From NCBI GenBank assembly GCA_017450065.1, contig JAFSYI010000085.1, forward strand, positions 62,001 through 126,000: a DNA stretch of 64,000 nt, written 5' to 3'. The notes under the pieces were generated by a model. It was not told where the DNA came from, ran no database searches, and saw only the letters and a program-made list of their open reading frames with translations. The translations under genes and the position numbers were made by a program. Of the stretch, positions 1 through 8,786 are shown piece by piece; positions within the stretch are counted from its first letter, which is position 1; every line of letters starts with the position of its first letter. This DNA is from Lachnospiraceae bacterium. Lineage in GTDB: Bacteria; Bacillota; Clostridia; Lachnospirales; Lachnospiraceae.

Positions 1-113
1 GACTGATTAGGTCAGTAGGATGTATACTAAATTATTATATTTTAAGCTTTATTATTTGTAAGTAAGTGTATTGATAGTGTGTTGACAGTGTATTACGGAT
101 ATCGATATAAGCT

Positions 114-2411
114 ATGGATAAATACGTTGAGCCGGGAAACACAACTACAGAGCTTATCCTTGATGATGGACGTATTGAGGCCATCAGGGAATTCCTGAGT
201 CCTGAAGAATTATATCAGGAGCTTATTTCATGTGTCAGAAAATACCACCCAAGTGATGATATATCACTTATAGAGAAGGCTTATAACGTAGCAAGTGAGG
301 CACATAAAGAACAGCTCAGAAGATCGGGTGAACCTTATATAATTCATCCGCTAAGCGTCGGTATCATACTTGCAGAGCTTCAGCTTGACAAGGAATCCAT
401 CGCAGCAGGTCTTCTTCATGATGTTGTTGAGGATACAGAGCTTACGAACGATGATCTGGAAAGAGAATTCGGATCGGACGTTGCACTTATAGTTGATGGC
501 GTTACCAAGCTAGATAAGATCCAATATAATGAAGATAAGCTTGAATTCCAGGCGGATAACTTAAGAAAAATGTTTCTTGCAATGGCCAAGGACATCCGGG
601 TTATCATGGTAAAGCTTGCCGACAGGCTTCATAATATGCGTACGCTAAGCCATATGCGTCCCGAGAAGCAGAAGGAAATAGCCCGTGAGACCATGGACAT
701 ATATGCTCCTCTTGCAATGCGTCTCGGTATTTCCAAGCTTAAGGTCGAGCTTGACGATCTGTCGCTTAAATACCTTGAGCCGGAGGTTTATTACGACCTC
801 GTGGACAAGATCGCCATTCGGAAATCAGAACGTGAGAAATATGTTCAGATCATAGTGGATGAAGTATCTAATCATATTGCAAATGCCGGTATCAAAGCAG
901 AGATAGACGGGCGTGTCAAGCATTTCTACAGTATCTATAAGAAAATGCTCAACCAGAACAAGACAATAGACCAGATATACGACCTGTTTGCCGTACGTAT
1001 TAAGGTTGAATCGGTAAGGGAATGTTATGCGGCTCTCGGAGTCATTCATGAGATGTATAAGCCCATCCCCGGACGTTTCAAGGATTATATAGCAATGCCG
1101 AAGGCAAATATGTACCAGTCTCTTCATACAACACTTATATCTCATACAGGACAGCCTTTCGAAATACAGATAAGAACTTATGACATGCACAAAACCGCTG
1201 AATACGGTATAGCAGCTCATTGGAAATATAAGGAAAACGCAAGCGGAACGAGAGTAGAGGAGCAGGAAGCCGAGAAATTAAGCTGGTTAAGGCAGATCCT
1301 TGAATGGCAGAAGGATATGGCCGACAACAAAGAATTCTTAAGCACGGTTAAGAGCGATCTTGACCTGTTCAGTGATACTGTTTACTGCTTTACTCCCGCA
1401 GGAGACGTTAAGACTCTGCCTGCAGGTTCCAATACCATTGATTTTGCATACAGCATACACGGAGCGGTAGGCAATAAGATGATCGGCGCAAGGGTCAACG
1501 GGAGGCTTGTCACCATTGATTATGTTCTTAACAACGGCGACAGGATAGAAATAATCACTTCCCAGAATTCCAAGGGACCTTCAAGAGACTGGCTTAATAT
1601 AGTCAAGAGTACACAGGCCAAGAATAAGATAAATCAGTGGTTTAAGAACGAGCTTAAGGAAGAGAATGTCCAAAAAGGAAAAGAACTGCTGAATGATTAC
1701 TGCAAGACTCACAGCATAGATCCCACCAATATATTCAGGCCGGAATATATACATGCAATTATGGAAAAATACGGCTTCAAGGACTGGGATGCAGTACGCG
1801 CTGCAGTAGGTCACGGCGGTCTTAAGGAAGGTCAGATCATCAATAAGATGGTTGAGCTTTATAACAGGGATCATCCCAAAATACTTTCTGATGATGAAGT
1901 TTTAAGAAATGTTAACGGAGCTTCAAAAGAACGGAAGATCCAGATAAAGAGTAAGGGCGGTATCGTTGTAAAGGGAATAGATGATGTTGCGGTAAGGTTC
2001 TCCAAATGCTGTAATCCCATACCCGGTGATGAGATAGTAGGCTTCGTAACAAGGGGAAGAGGAGTATCAATACACAGAACAGACTGTATAAACATCCTTA
2101 ATCTTCCGGAAATGGAACGGGCAAGGCTTATAGAAGCTGAGTGGCAACAGGGAAGCGATAAGCCTTCGGAACGTTATCTTGCAGAGATAAATATTTATTC
2201 AGCTAATAAAACCGGACTTCTGGCACAGATAACCAAGGTTCTTACGGAGAAAAATGTAAGTATCCTCCGTATGAATGTGCGTACCAGCAAGCATGGTACT
2301 GCAACGACATCCATTACCTTCGAAGTTACCAATAAGGATGAGCTTAACAGAGTAATGGACAAATTAAGCGCTATAGAGGATATTATAGATATAGAAAGGA
2401 CTACAGGCTGA
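114..2411 (+). CDS. rel: Bifunctional (p)ppGpp synthetase/hydrolase Rel
   Basis: Makes and degrades the alarmone (p)ppGpp in the cytoplasm, normally while bound to ribosomes carrying uncharged tRNA. The 765 residues show the full long-Rel order: an HD hydrolase domain (HD at residues 102-103 in LLHDVVEDTE), the synthetase domain at about 265-375 with RFKDYIAMPK at 321-330, a TGS domain near 405-465 (FTPAGDVKTLPAG), a Cys-containing segment (KCCNPIPGD, later HRTDC) and a C-terminal ACT domain. Both catalytic halves look intact, so a bifunctional enzyme is expected. An in-frame TAA lies at 108-110 and no other ATG, GTG or TTG follows closely, so ATG 114 is the only ordinary start, although no good Shine-Dalgarno precedes it. 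The stop overlaps the next start by one base, so the two are co-transcribed. Confidence 0.97.
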   Translation: MDKYVEPGNTTTELILDDGRIEAIREFLSPEELYQELISCVRKYHPSDDISLIEKAYNVASEAHKEQLRRSGEPYIIHPLSVGIILAELQLDKESIAAGLLHDVVEDTELTNDDLEREFGSDVALIVDGVTKLDKIQYNEDKLEFQADNLRKMFLAMAKDIRVIMVKLADRLHNMRTLSHMRPEKQKEIARETMDIYAPLAMRLGISKLKVELDDLSLKYLEPEVYYDLVDKIAIRKSEREKYVQIIVDEVSNHIANAGIKAEIDGRVKHFYSIYKKMLNQNKTIDQIYDLFAVRIKVESVRECYAALGVIHEMYKPIPGRFKDYIAMPKANMYQSLHTTLISHTGQPFEIQIRTYDMHKTAEYGIAAHWKYKENASGTRVEEQEAEKLSWLRQILEWQKDMADNKEFLSTVKSDLDLFSDTVYCFTPAGDVKTLPAGSNTIDFAYSIHGAVGNKMIGARVNGRLVTIDYVLNNGDRIEIITSQNSKGPSRDWLNIVKSTQAKNKINQWFKNELKEENVQKGKELLNDYCKTHSIDPTNIFRPEYIHAIMEKYGFKDWDAVRAAVGHGGLKEGQIINKMVELYNRDHPKILSDDEVLRNVNGASKERKIQIKSKGGIVVKGIDDVAVRFSKCCNPIPGDEIVGFVTRGRGVSIHRTDCINILNLPEMERARLIEAEWQQGSDKPSERYLAEINIYSANKTGLLAQITKVLTEKNVSILRMNVRTSKHGTATTSITFEVTNKDELNRVMDKLSAIEDIIDIERTTG

Positions 2412-3040
2412 TGGGTGAGCTTAAGATAGGCAGAATGACGATGGGACCTGTCGCTACCAACTGTTATTTTGTGTATGACAGCGACAGCATGAATGCGGTG
2501 GTGTTTGATGTACCATGCGATGGCAAAGGTATTTATACAAGGCTTAAGGATAACGGGATAAATGTTTCCGGCGTTCTTCTGACACACGGACATTTCGATC
2601 ACATAATGGGGGCAAATGAGTTAAGGCAGGCAGCATCAATTAAGATCTATGCCTGTGAAGATGAACAGGATGTTTGCGAGAATACGCATAATAACTGCAC
2701 CGATCAGACAGGCAGACTGTATACCGTCAAGTGCAACAAGTACTTTAAGGACGGAGATGAGATTGATATAGATGGTATTAAATGCCGTCTGATAGAAACA
2801 CCGGGACATACGAAGGGTAGCTGCTGTTATTATTTTGAGAATGAGAAGATCCTTATAAGCGGAGACACCTTATTCTGCGGTTCTGTCGGACGTTCGGATC
2901 TTCCCACAGGTAGTGAGAACACACTGATACGCTCCATAAAGGAAAAGCTTATGTGTTTACCGGATGATGTGAAGGTATATCCGGGGCATGGGGATGAAAC
3001 CACGATTGGTTACGAGAGAAAATACAACCCGTTTCTGTAA
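2411..3040 (+). CDS. Metallo-beta-lactamase-fold hydrolase (glyoxalase II-like)
   Basis: A 209-residue cytoplasmic MBL-fold hydrolase. The metal-binding motif HGHFDH is at residues 59-64, followed by ETPGHTKGS and SGDTLFCGSVGRSD, with a late YPGHGDETTIG motif supplying the remaining metal ligands. This short form resembles the YcbL/GloB-like group that hydrolyses thioesters such as hydroxyacyl-glutathione analogues; the true substrate cannot be read from sequence. Its ATG overlaps the Rel stop (TGATG), indicating translational coupling. The rel-MBL-hemZ order is, to my knowledge, common in Lachnospiraceae, but no functional link is evident. Confidence 0.9.
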   Translation: MGELKIGRMTMGPVATNCYFVYDSDSMNAVVFDVPCDGKGIYTRLKDNGINVSGVLLTHGHFDHIMGANELRQAASIKIYACEDEQDVCENTHNNCTDQTGRLYTVKCNKYFKDGDEIDIDGIKCRLIETPGHTKGSCCYYFENEKILISGDTLFCGSVGRSDLPTGSENTLIRSIKEKLMCLPDDVKVYPGHGDETTIGYERKYNPFL

Positions 3041-3114
3041 AAATGACATATCGGACATTTTTTACAGCTTATAAGAAATGAAATAATTATTTAATATGAT
3101 TAATATAGTGCGTT

Positions 3115-4623
3115 ATGATAAATATAAGAGTTAATGAGAAAAATCTTGAATATGATATCCATGCATTATTCAAGTCATATTTTCCTGAAGAAGAGATTAC
3201 AATAGAACAGTCTGAGGCAACGGAGGAATCCAATGGGGTTCCTTCGTTTTATGATATACGTCTGACCGATAAAGAAGCTTCATGCGTTTATTTCCCCCAA
3301 AATACATACTCAGACACATATGATATAAATGCATCAGACATGGGAAACGAGGCAGAAACGGAAAATACCGAAGGCCTCGATCGTTCCATGGCTAAAAATG
3401 CTCTTAAAAGATGTATATACCGTACTCTTAAAAAGCAGACCGGAAGAGAATTGCCATGGGGAACTCTTACCGGGATACGTCCTGCAAAGATTCCGATGAA
3501 GATGCTCGAAGAAGGAAGCAGTGATGCGGATATATACAGATATCTGAAGGATACTTATTATGTTTCGGATGAGAAGACCGGTCTGTGTACAAAAATAGCG
3601 CACAAGGAGCGGGAAATACTGAAGAAGATCGATGTAAAAGACGGCTACAGTCTGTATATAGGGATTCCGTTCTGTCCTACGACCTGCCTTTACTGCTCAT
3701 TTACATCTTATCCCATATCTGCATGGAAGGAGAGGGTGGATGACTATATTAACTGCCTGAAGAAAGAGCTGGATCTCGTATACAGTTTATATAACGGGCG
3801 TTCTCCGGATACCGTATATATCGGCGGAGGAACACCTACGACTCTGGAACCGGCTCAGCTTGACGAATTAATAAGTTATCTGAAAGCACTGTTTGATCTT
3901 GAAAATATAGCGGAATTCACAGTGGAAGCAGGCCGTCCGGATTCGATAACACACGATAAGCTCAGTGTATTAAAAAGTCTCGGAGTGACAAGAATATCCA
4001 TTAATCCTCAGACAATGAATGCAGAAACTCTTAAGGTGATAGGCAGGAGGCATACAAAAGATGATATAATAAAAGCCTTTGAAATCGCGAGGAACTGCGG
4101 CTTTGATAATATAAATACCGATATTATATTGGGACTTCCCGGTGAAACGGCCGATCATGTACGATATACTGTACGGGAATTAAAAAAGCTCTCGCCGGAC
4201 AGTATAACAGTTCATTCCATGGCGATCAAAAGAGCGGCAGCCATGGCAGGCTATTTAAAAGAACATGCCGAATTAAAAAGTATCAATACACCCGAAATGT
4301 TGTCACTTGTTGACAAAACAGCAGTTGAACTAAACATGTCTCCATACTATATGTACAGGCAGAAGAACATGGCGGGTAATTTCGAAAACGTAGGTTATGC
4401 AAGAGAAGGATGCTACGGGATATACAATATTCTGATAATGGAAGAGGTGCAGTCCATTTTAGCCTGTGGAGCAGGTACTGTCAGTAAGCGGGTTCATGGA
4501 AACGGACTTATAGAACGGTGTGATAATGTCAAGGATGTGAACCTTTATATGAGCAGACTTGATGAAATGCTCGAAAGGAAGAAAAAACTGTTCCGTGATC
4601 TGCATGCTGTGAATATCAGATAA
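3115..4623 (+). CDS. hemZ: HemZ, oxygen-independent coproporphyrinogen III oxidase-like radical SAM protein
   Basis: A radical SAM enzyme of 502 residues. The cluster-binding CX3CX2C motif is Cys187, Cys191 and Cys194 (FCPTTCLYCSF), followed by the GGGTPT motif and the ISINPQTMN segment typical of the HemN/HemZ family. An N-terminal region of about 170 residues without the cluster motif matches HemZ rather than HemN or HemW. HemZ enzymes are linked to anaerobic decarboxylation of coproporphyrinogen III, although many Lachnospiraceae lack a full haem pathway, so the physiological substrate is uncertain. The gene follows the hydrolase after 74 bases with no convincing terminator. The Shine-Dalgarno before ATG 3115 is weak. 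Confidence 0.9.
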   Translation: MINIRVNEKNLEYDIHALFKSYFPEEEITIEQSEATEESNGVPSFYDIRLTDKEASCVYFPQNTYSDTYDINASDMGNEAETENTEGLDRSMAKNALKRCIYRTLKKQTGRELPWGTLTGIRPAKIPMKMLEEGSSDADIYRYLKDTYYVSDEKTGLCTKIAHKEREILKKIDVKDGYSLYIGIPFCPTTCLYCSFTSYPISAWKERVDDYINCLKKELDLVYSLYNGRSPDTVYIGGGTPTTLEPAQLDELISYLKALFDLENIAEFTVEAGRPDSITHDKLSVLKSLGVTRISINPQTMNAETLKVIGRRHTKDDIIKAFEIARNCGFDNINTDIILGLPGETADHVRYTVRELKKLSPDSITVHSMAIKRAAAMAGYLKEHAELKSINTPEMLSLVDKTAVELNMSPYYMYRQKNMAGNFENVGYAREGCYGIYNILIMEEVQSILACGAGTVSKRVHGNGLIERCDNVKDVNLYMSRLDEMLERKKKLFRDLHAVNIR

Positions 4624-4653
4624 GCGAAACTGTATTCAATGGTTTAATATTCT

Positions 4654-7128
4654 TTACGTGTAATTTTTCAGATATTTTCCAAGCAGCGCCTCAAGATCGG
4701 CTGTTTTAACGGGTTTTGTCATGAAATCATCAAAGCCCTCCCTTAAGAAGCTTTCTCTTACACCGCTTCCGTCATTTGCCGTAAGCATTACATATACGGA
4801 ATCCGTATTGGGGTTGTCTTTATCAGCTCTTATAATCTTAAAGGTTTCAAGACCGTCCATATCAGGCATAAGATGATCCAAAAAGATAATATCGTATTTT
4901 CTGTTCTTCGACATGGCTGCTGCGGTCATGCCGTCAGGGGCGGAATCAATATCAATAAGGCTGTTCTTTAAGAACAGCTTCATTATTTTAATATTGGATG
5001 CAGTATCATCAACTATAAGTATTGATGCTCCGGGTGCAGTGAAGGTCCGGACATCATTCCTTTCAGAAGATGTCACGTCTGCGTTATTATCATCAGGAGC
5101 TTTGCTTTCTCTTACCTCCTGCATAATGCCGAATGAAAACTCGGAGCCCTTTCCGTAGGTGCTTTCGATCCTGAGCTCAGATCCCATGAGTTCCAGCAGC
5201 TTTCTTACTATATTTAAACCAAGACCGCTTCCTTCCACTTTATAATTCCTGGAAAGCTCAAGGCGCTCAAATGGAATGGAAAGCTTCTCAATATCTTCGG
5301 GTCTTATCCCTATGCCTGTATCCTTAACACTTATATCAAGAAAAATATGATCCTTATCAACAGGTCTGGTATCAACCTTAAGGGTTACTTCTCCCTTCTG
5401 CGTGTACTTGACGGCATTGTTCAGTATATTGATGGCGCACTGCCTGATCCTTGCCTCATCACCAAAAAGAAGAGAGGGAAGGTTATCACCTTTGATCACA
5501 TTAAGCTTAAGTCCCTTCCCCGATGCGTTTACGCCGATCATATCGGAAAGGCTCTTTATAAGCTCTGACGGATCATATTCGACGGGAACTATCTTCATCT
5601 TACCGGCCTCGATCTTTTCCGTATCAAGGACATCATTGATAAGCTGAAGAAGTATTTCCCCGGAATGGCTGATGCTCTCAGAATACTCAAGTATTTCCGC
5701 CTCATGGCTCTCCCTTAGGATCATTTCATTCATTCCGAGAATGGAATTAAGGGGAGTTCTTATTTCATGTGAAAGCATGGAATAGAATGCAGATCTGGCC
5801 CTGTTGGCTTTGGCAGCCTCTTCGGCAGCCGCCACAAGATCATTGGACATTTCCTTGAAGAATCTTGAGAGCCTGTCGGAAAACGGGACTCTGTTATCCT
5901 CTGTATGATGATCTTTTCCTGTAACGCCGTACTGATCAGTATCATCCGTGTCAGAAGAAACGGCAGGAAGGTTGTCATTGGTACAATCCTCTCTGAAGAC
6001 AACGGAAACAAGTGCACTGTTTAATTCGCCTCCGTTTCCGTTAAGGCTGAAGATTTCGGCATAACCGTACACTACGGCAGCGGATTTAACCAGCTTCTTA
6101 TATAAATCTGTCTCTTCGGGTTCACGTTCTCCCAAAAGCATGATCCTGTTTGCGCAGGTGAGAAGAATACAGCCCTGCGGATCGAAGTCTTCTATTTCAT
6201 CGCAATCAAGAGAAATCTCTTCAAAGAGATCATCAGGATTGCCATAGCTTAAGCATATCCTGTCTCCGGGGTATACGGGAGCTCCGAATATAAGCTGCCC
6301 TTCCTTGGGACCGCTTATTCCGATCCTTGATATCTTCATGTCATTTCTGTATACAATGAGAGGGAACTCACTTAAGTTCTCGGGAATTATCTGTTCATTC
6401 TTAAGTCCGAGATATTTGTTGTATACATTGGTCGCAGGCAGTCCGTCAATCTCATCAACGAAGAAAGGATTCTCTTCCTTTGTTACCGTCATCATCCGGC
6501 CCACAGGCGTCCATCCCAGATTATAATGGGATCTTACAGCAAGTGTTTTCCCGTAAAATGCAAGTGCAAAAAGACGGTTTTCCACAATATCACCATCAGG
6601 CTTATATCCGAAGACTCTGTACTCGGGCATGAGTGAAGTCTTGATGCCGAAGAAGGGAATACCTTCATAGCCTCTGACGGCTTCTTCAAGGACAGCTTCG
6701 GCTGAACAGAAGTAGTTATTCGGAACAAGATAAACACCTTTTACATCATTTATTGCTTTAAGACATGCGTTTATTTCTTTTCCTTCCCTGCTTTCTTCTC
6801 TGATACCCGGCTCAATATCAATAAGAGAAGCCCCCGAATCCTCGAAGAACAGAAAGGACAGAGTAATTGAATGCTCAGGTCCCGAGCCATCAAGTCTTCC
6901 CTTTAAGATATCTTCATTGCCGTAATTATTGGTCCCGAGTGTTATGAACTCAGGGAAAAGTGTGTGTACCTTATCCCTGAATACATCAAAATCAGCAGGA
7001 TCCCATATCCGGGCCCAGGTAAGCAGCACTTTACAGGACGCAGTGCCGTATATATGCTTTGATCTTATCCTCCCGGCAGCATCCTTTAGACCGTCTATGC
7101 TGTTTATTAAGTACGTTTTCTGTATCAT
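4654..7128 (-). CDS. FIST-domain hybrid histidine kinase with C-terminal receiver
   Basis: A predicted soluble sensor kinase of 824 residues. Residues 1 to about 385 match the FIST N/FIST C sensory pair, thought to bind small ligands such as amino acids. A HisKA domain follows with phosphoacceptor His454 (SHEIRTPLN), then an HATPase domain with N box Asn571, DTGIGI and GSGLGL, then a receiver with acidic pair Asp707-708, phosphoacceptor Asp751 and Lys805. All catalytic residues are kept. No transmembrane helix or output domain is present, so phosphate must pass to a separate HPt or regulator. A longer frame runs to a GTG at 7263, but that extra stretch is AT-rich and unlike FIST; ATG 7128 is preferred. 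A promoter directly abuts this ATG. The gene is convergent with hemZ. Confidence 0.88.
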   Translation of the reverse strand: MIQKTYLINSIDGLKDAAGRIRSKHIYGTASCKVLLTWARIWDPADFDVFRDKVHTLFPEFITLGTNNYGNEDILKGRLDGSGPEHSITLSFLFFEDSGASLIDIEPGIREESREGKEINACLKAINDVKGVYLVPNNYFCSAEAVLEEAVRGYEGIPFFGIKTSLMPEYRVFGYKPDGDIVENRLFALAFYGKTLAVRSHYNLGWTPVGRMMTVTKEENPFFVDEIDGLPATNVYNKYLGLKNEQIIPENLSEFPLIVYRNDMKISRIGISGPKEGQLIFGAPVYPGDRICLSYGNPDDLFEEISLDCDEIEDFDPQGCILLTCANRIMLLGEREPEETDLYKKLVKSAAVVYGYAEIFSLNGNGGELNSALVSVVFREDCTNDNLPAVSSDTDDTDQYGVTGKDHHTEDNRVPFSDRLSRFFKEMSNDLVAAAEEAAKANRARSAFYSMLSHEIRTPLNSILGMNEMILRESHEAEILEYSESISHSGEILLQLINDVLDTEKIEAGKMKIVPVEYDPSELIKSLSDMIGVNASGKGLKLNVIKGDNLPSLLFGDEARIRQCAINILNNAVKYTQKGEVTLKVDTRPVDKDHIFLDISVKDTGIGIRPEDIEKLSIPFERLELSRNYKVEGSGLGLNIVRKLLELMGSELRIESTYGKGSEFSFGIMQEVRESKAPDDNNADVTSSERNDVRTFTAPGASILIVDDTASNIKIMKLFLKNSLIDIDSAPDGMTAAAMSKNRKYDIIFLDHLMPDMDGLETFKIIRADKDNPNTDSVYVMLTANDGSGVRESFLREGFDDFMTKPVKTADLEALLGKYLKNYT

Positions 7129-7133
7129 GATAT

Positions 7134-7162
7134 GATTATAGCCGATAAACCCTGTGTTTACA
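7134..7162 (-). promoter_or_regulatory. Promoter of the FIST kinase gene, positioned for a near-leaderless transcript
   Basis: On the minus strand a TTGTAA -35 and a perfect TATAAT -10 are separated by 17 bases. The -10 ends only six bases before the ATG at 7128, so transcription would start at or next to the start codon. No Shine-Dalgarno precedes the ATG, which fits a leaderless mRNA. This is inference from motif spacing. Confidence 0.5.
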
Positions 7163-7292
7163 AGGCTGGCATGGGACACATACTTGACGTTACATAAGTA
7201 ATTTATATAATATATATGTATCTTAAGGATAACTCTTATTTTAGAATGTGTAACTTCAGACACAAAAAAATCTTCTCACATGATTTTGTTTA

Positions 7293-7301
7293 TGATATAA
7301 T
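7293..7301 (+). promoter_or_regulatory. Extended -10 promoter candidate for hisS-aspS
   Basis: The motif TGATATAAT contains a perfect -10 hexamer preceded by the TGn extension. No good -35 is visible 17 bases upstream, which extended -10 promoters can tolerate. A transcript from here would carry a leader of nearly 200 bases that includes the whole repeat at 7330-7470. Confidence 0.45.
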
Positions 7302-7329
7302 CTAGTTTATTTATTGAAAAGATATATAG

Positions 7330-7470
7330 TAACTATTCAGAACAAGCTCAAAATACTGCGTATTTTTCGCTGTTTTTGATTCATCCAATACAAATATTTA
7401 TAAAACATGCCCCTTACAAGCAAGCTTGACGGTTCATATTTTAAAATATTTGTGCTGTTCTGAATAGTTA
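7330..7470. repeat. Complete 141-bp MITE-like element with 15-bp terminal inverted repeats
   Basis: The element starts with TAACTATTCAGAACA and ends with its exact reverse complement. It encodes no protein. Two partial relatives lie in this window: 58 bases at 15791-15848 match bases 7330-7387 in reverse complement at 54 of 58 positions, and 43211-43254 matches the other end at 41 of 44 positions. If the outer TA is a target duplication, the ends resemble those of IS630/Tc1-mariner-type non-autonomous elements; because the TA is part of the palindrome this cannot be proven here. The copy sits in the predicted leader of hisS. Confidence 0.85.
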
Positions 7471-7502
7471 CGCCATATTAAATTAATTCAGGAGAACGGA
7501 TA

Positions 7503-8771
7503 ATGGGACTTACCAAAAAACCTGTAACAGGTATGAAGGATATTCTTCCCGAAGAAATGATCATCAGGGATTATGTAACCGGACTTGTAAAGGAAACCTA
7601 CAGAAGCTTCGGTTTTAAGCCTATAGAGACTCCCTGTGTCGAGCATATTGAGAATCTTTGCTCCAAACAGGGCGGCGAGAACGAAAAGCTTATATTTAAG
7701 GTGATGAAACGAGGCGACAAGCTTGATATAGGAAACGCAAAGGATGAGAACGATCTGGCCGATTCGGGCTTGAGATACGATCTGACACTTCCTCTTTCAA
7801 GATATTATGCCAATCACGCAAATGAGCTGCCTTCGCCTTTTAAGGCGCTTCAGATAGGAAGCGTATGGCGTGCCGACAGGCCGCAGAAGGGACGGTTCCG
7901 TCAGTTCGTCCAGTGTGATATCGATATACTTGGGGATGCAAGTTATCTTGCTGAAATCGAACTTATTCTTGCAACCACAACACTTCTTTCAAGGCTTGAT
8001 TTCAGAGATTTTACAGTCAGGTTAAATGACAGAAGGATATTAAAAGCAATGGCTCTTTATGCCGGCTTCCCGGAGGAAAGACTTGACGGAGTATTTATTA
8101 CACTTGACAAGATGGATAAAATAGGCGCGGAAGGAGTAAAGGAATGCCTGCTTGAGGACGGTTATCCTGTTGAAAGCGTGGATAAGTATCTTGATCTTTT
8201 CGAGACGACCGGCAGCGGTATCGAAGGGATAGCTTCGCTTAAGAGCACACTTGGAGATTTCCTTCCGGATGATACTGCAGATAATCTGGAAACCATAATT
8301 GCCGGTGTGGACTCCACAAAAACAGCAAGCTTTAAGATAGTTTTTGACCCGAGTCTCGTACGTGGAATGTCATATTATACGGGGACGATATTCGAGATAA
8401 GCATGGATGAATTCGGAAGCTCTGTGGCAGGAGGCGGACGTTATGATGAAATGATCGGGAAGTTCACCGGGCAGAAGACCCCGGCCTGCGGATTTTCGAT
8501 CGGTTTCGAGAGGATAATAACCATACTTATGGATAGGGGATTTAAGATTCCCGATGACGGCAGGAAGATGGTTTTCCTTATAGAGAAGGGTGCCGCAAAA
8601 GACAGAATCTGCGAAATAATGAAAGAAGCTGCAGCACTCAGGGAACAGGGAATTAAAGTTACCGTTTCACAGATGAATAAAAACAAAAAGTTCCAGAAGG
8701 AGCAGCTTATTAAAGAAGGATACAGTCCCGAAGAAATAAGGGACTTCTATAATACAGAATTAAAGAATTGA
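7503..8771 (+). CDS. hisS: Histidyl-tRNA synthetase
   Basis: A class II aminoacyl-tRNA synthetase of 422 residues, the usual bacterial length, charging tRNA-His in the cytoplasm. Motif 2 is seen around RADRPQKGRFRQF, the histidine-specific RGMSYYTG segment near residue 283, and motif 3 as GFSIGFERI. A C-terminal anticodon-binding domain follows. The start is supported by AGGAGA seven to eight bases before ATG 7503. aspS follows after 15 bases, giving the widely conserved hisS-aspS operon. No T-box was found upstream. Confidence 0.97.
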   Translation: MGLTKKPVTGMKDILPEEMIIRDYVTGLVKETYRSFGFKPIETPCVEHIENLCSKQGGENEKLIFKVMKRGDKLDIGNAKDENDLADSGLRYDLTLPLSRYYANHANELPSPFKALQIGSVWRADRPQKGRFRQFVQCDIDILGDASYLAEIELILATTTLLSRLDFRDFTVRLNDRRILKAMALYAGFPEERLDGVFITLDKMDKIGAEGVKECLLEDGYPVESVDKYLDLFETTGSGIEGIASLKSTLGDFLPDDTADNLETIIAGVDSTKTASFKIVFDPSLVRGMSYYTGTIFEISMDEFGSSVAGGGRYDEMIGKFTGQKTPACGFSIGFERIITILMDRGFKIPDDGRKMVFLIEKGAAKDRICEIMKEAAALREQGIKVTVSQMNKNKKFQKEQLIKEGYSPEEIRDFYNTELKN

Positions 8772-8786
8772 TAATGGAGGCAAGGC

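Larger units (their letters stand above)
7129..7502. other. 374-base intergenic region holding divergent promoters and a MITE-like repeat
   Basis: This gap between the FIST kinase and hisS contains the kinase promoter at its left end, an extended -10 promoter candidate for hisS near 7293-7301, a complete 141-bp repeat at 7330-7470, and the hisS ribosome binding site (AGGAGA) just before 7503. No T-box-like element (specifier stem or T-box sequence) was recognised in the hisS leader. Confidence 0.75.

Noticed and set aside
825-1220. Antisense open frame inside rel
   Set aside because: Shadow of a conserved gene; Cys/Tyr/Ile-rich translation without domains.
7129-7263. N-terminal extension of the FIST kinase from GTG 7263
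   Set aside because: The added sequence is AT-rich, contains the likely promoter and does not resemble the FIST family.
7302-7502. T-box riboswitch before hisS
   Set aside because: No T-box sequence or antiterminator/terminator pair is visible; most of the leader is the MITE-like repeat.
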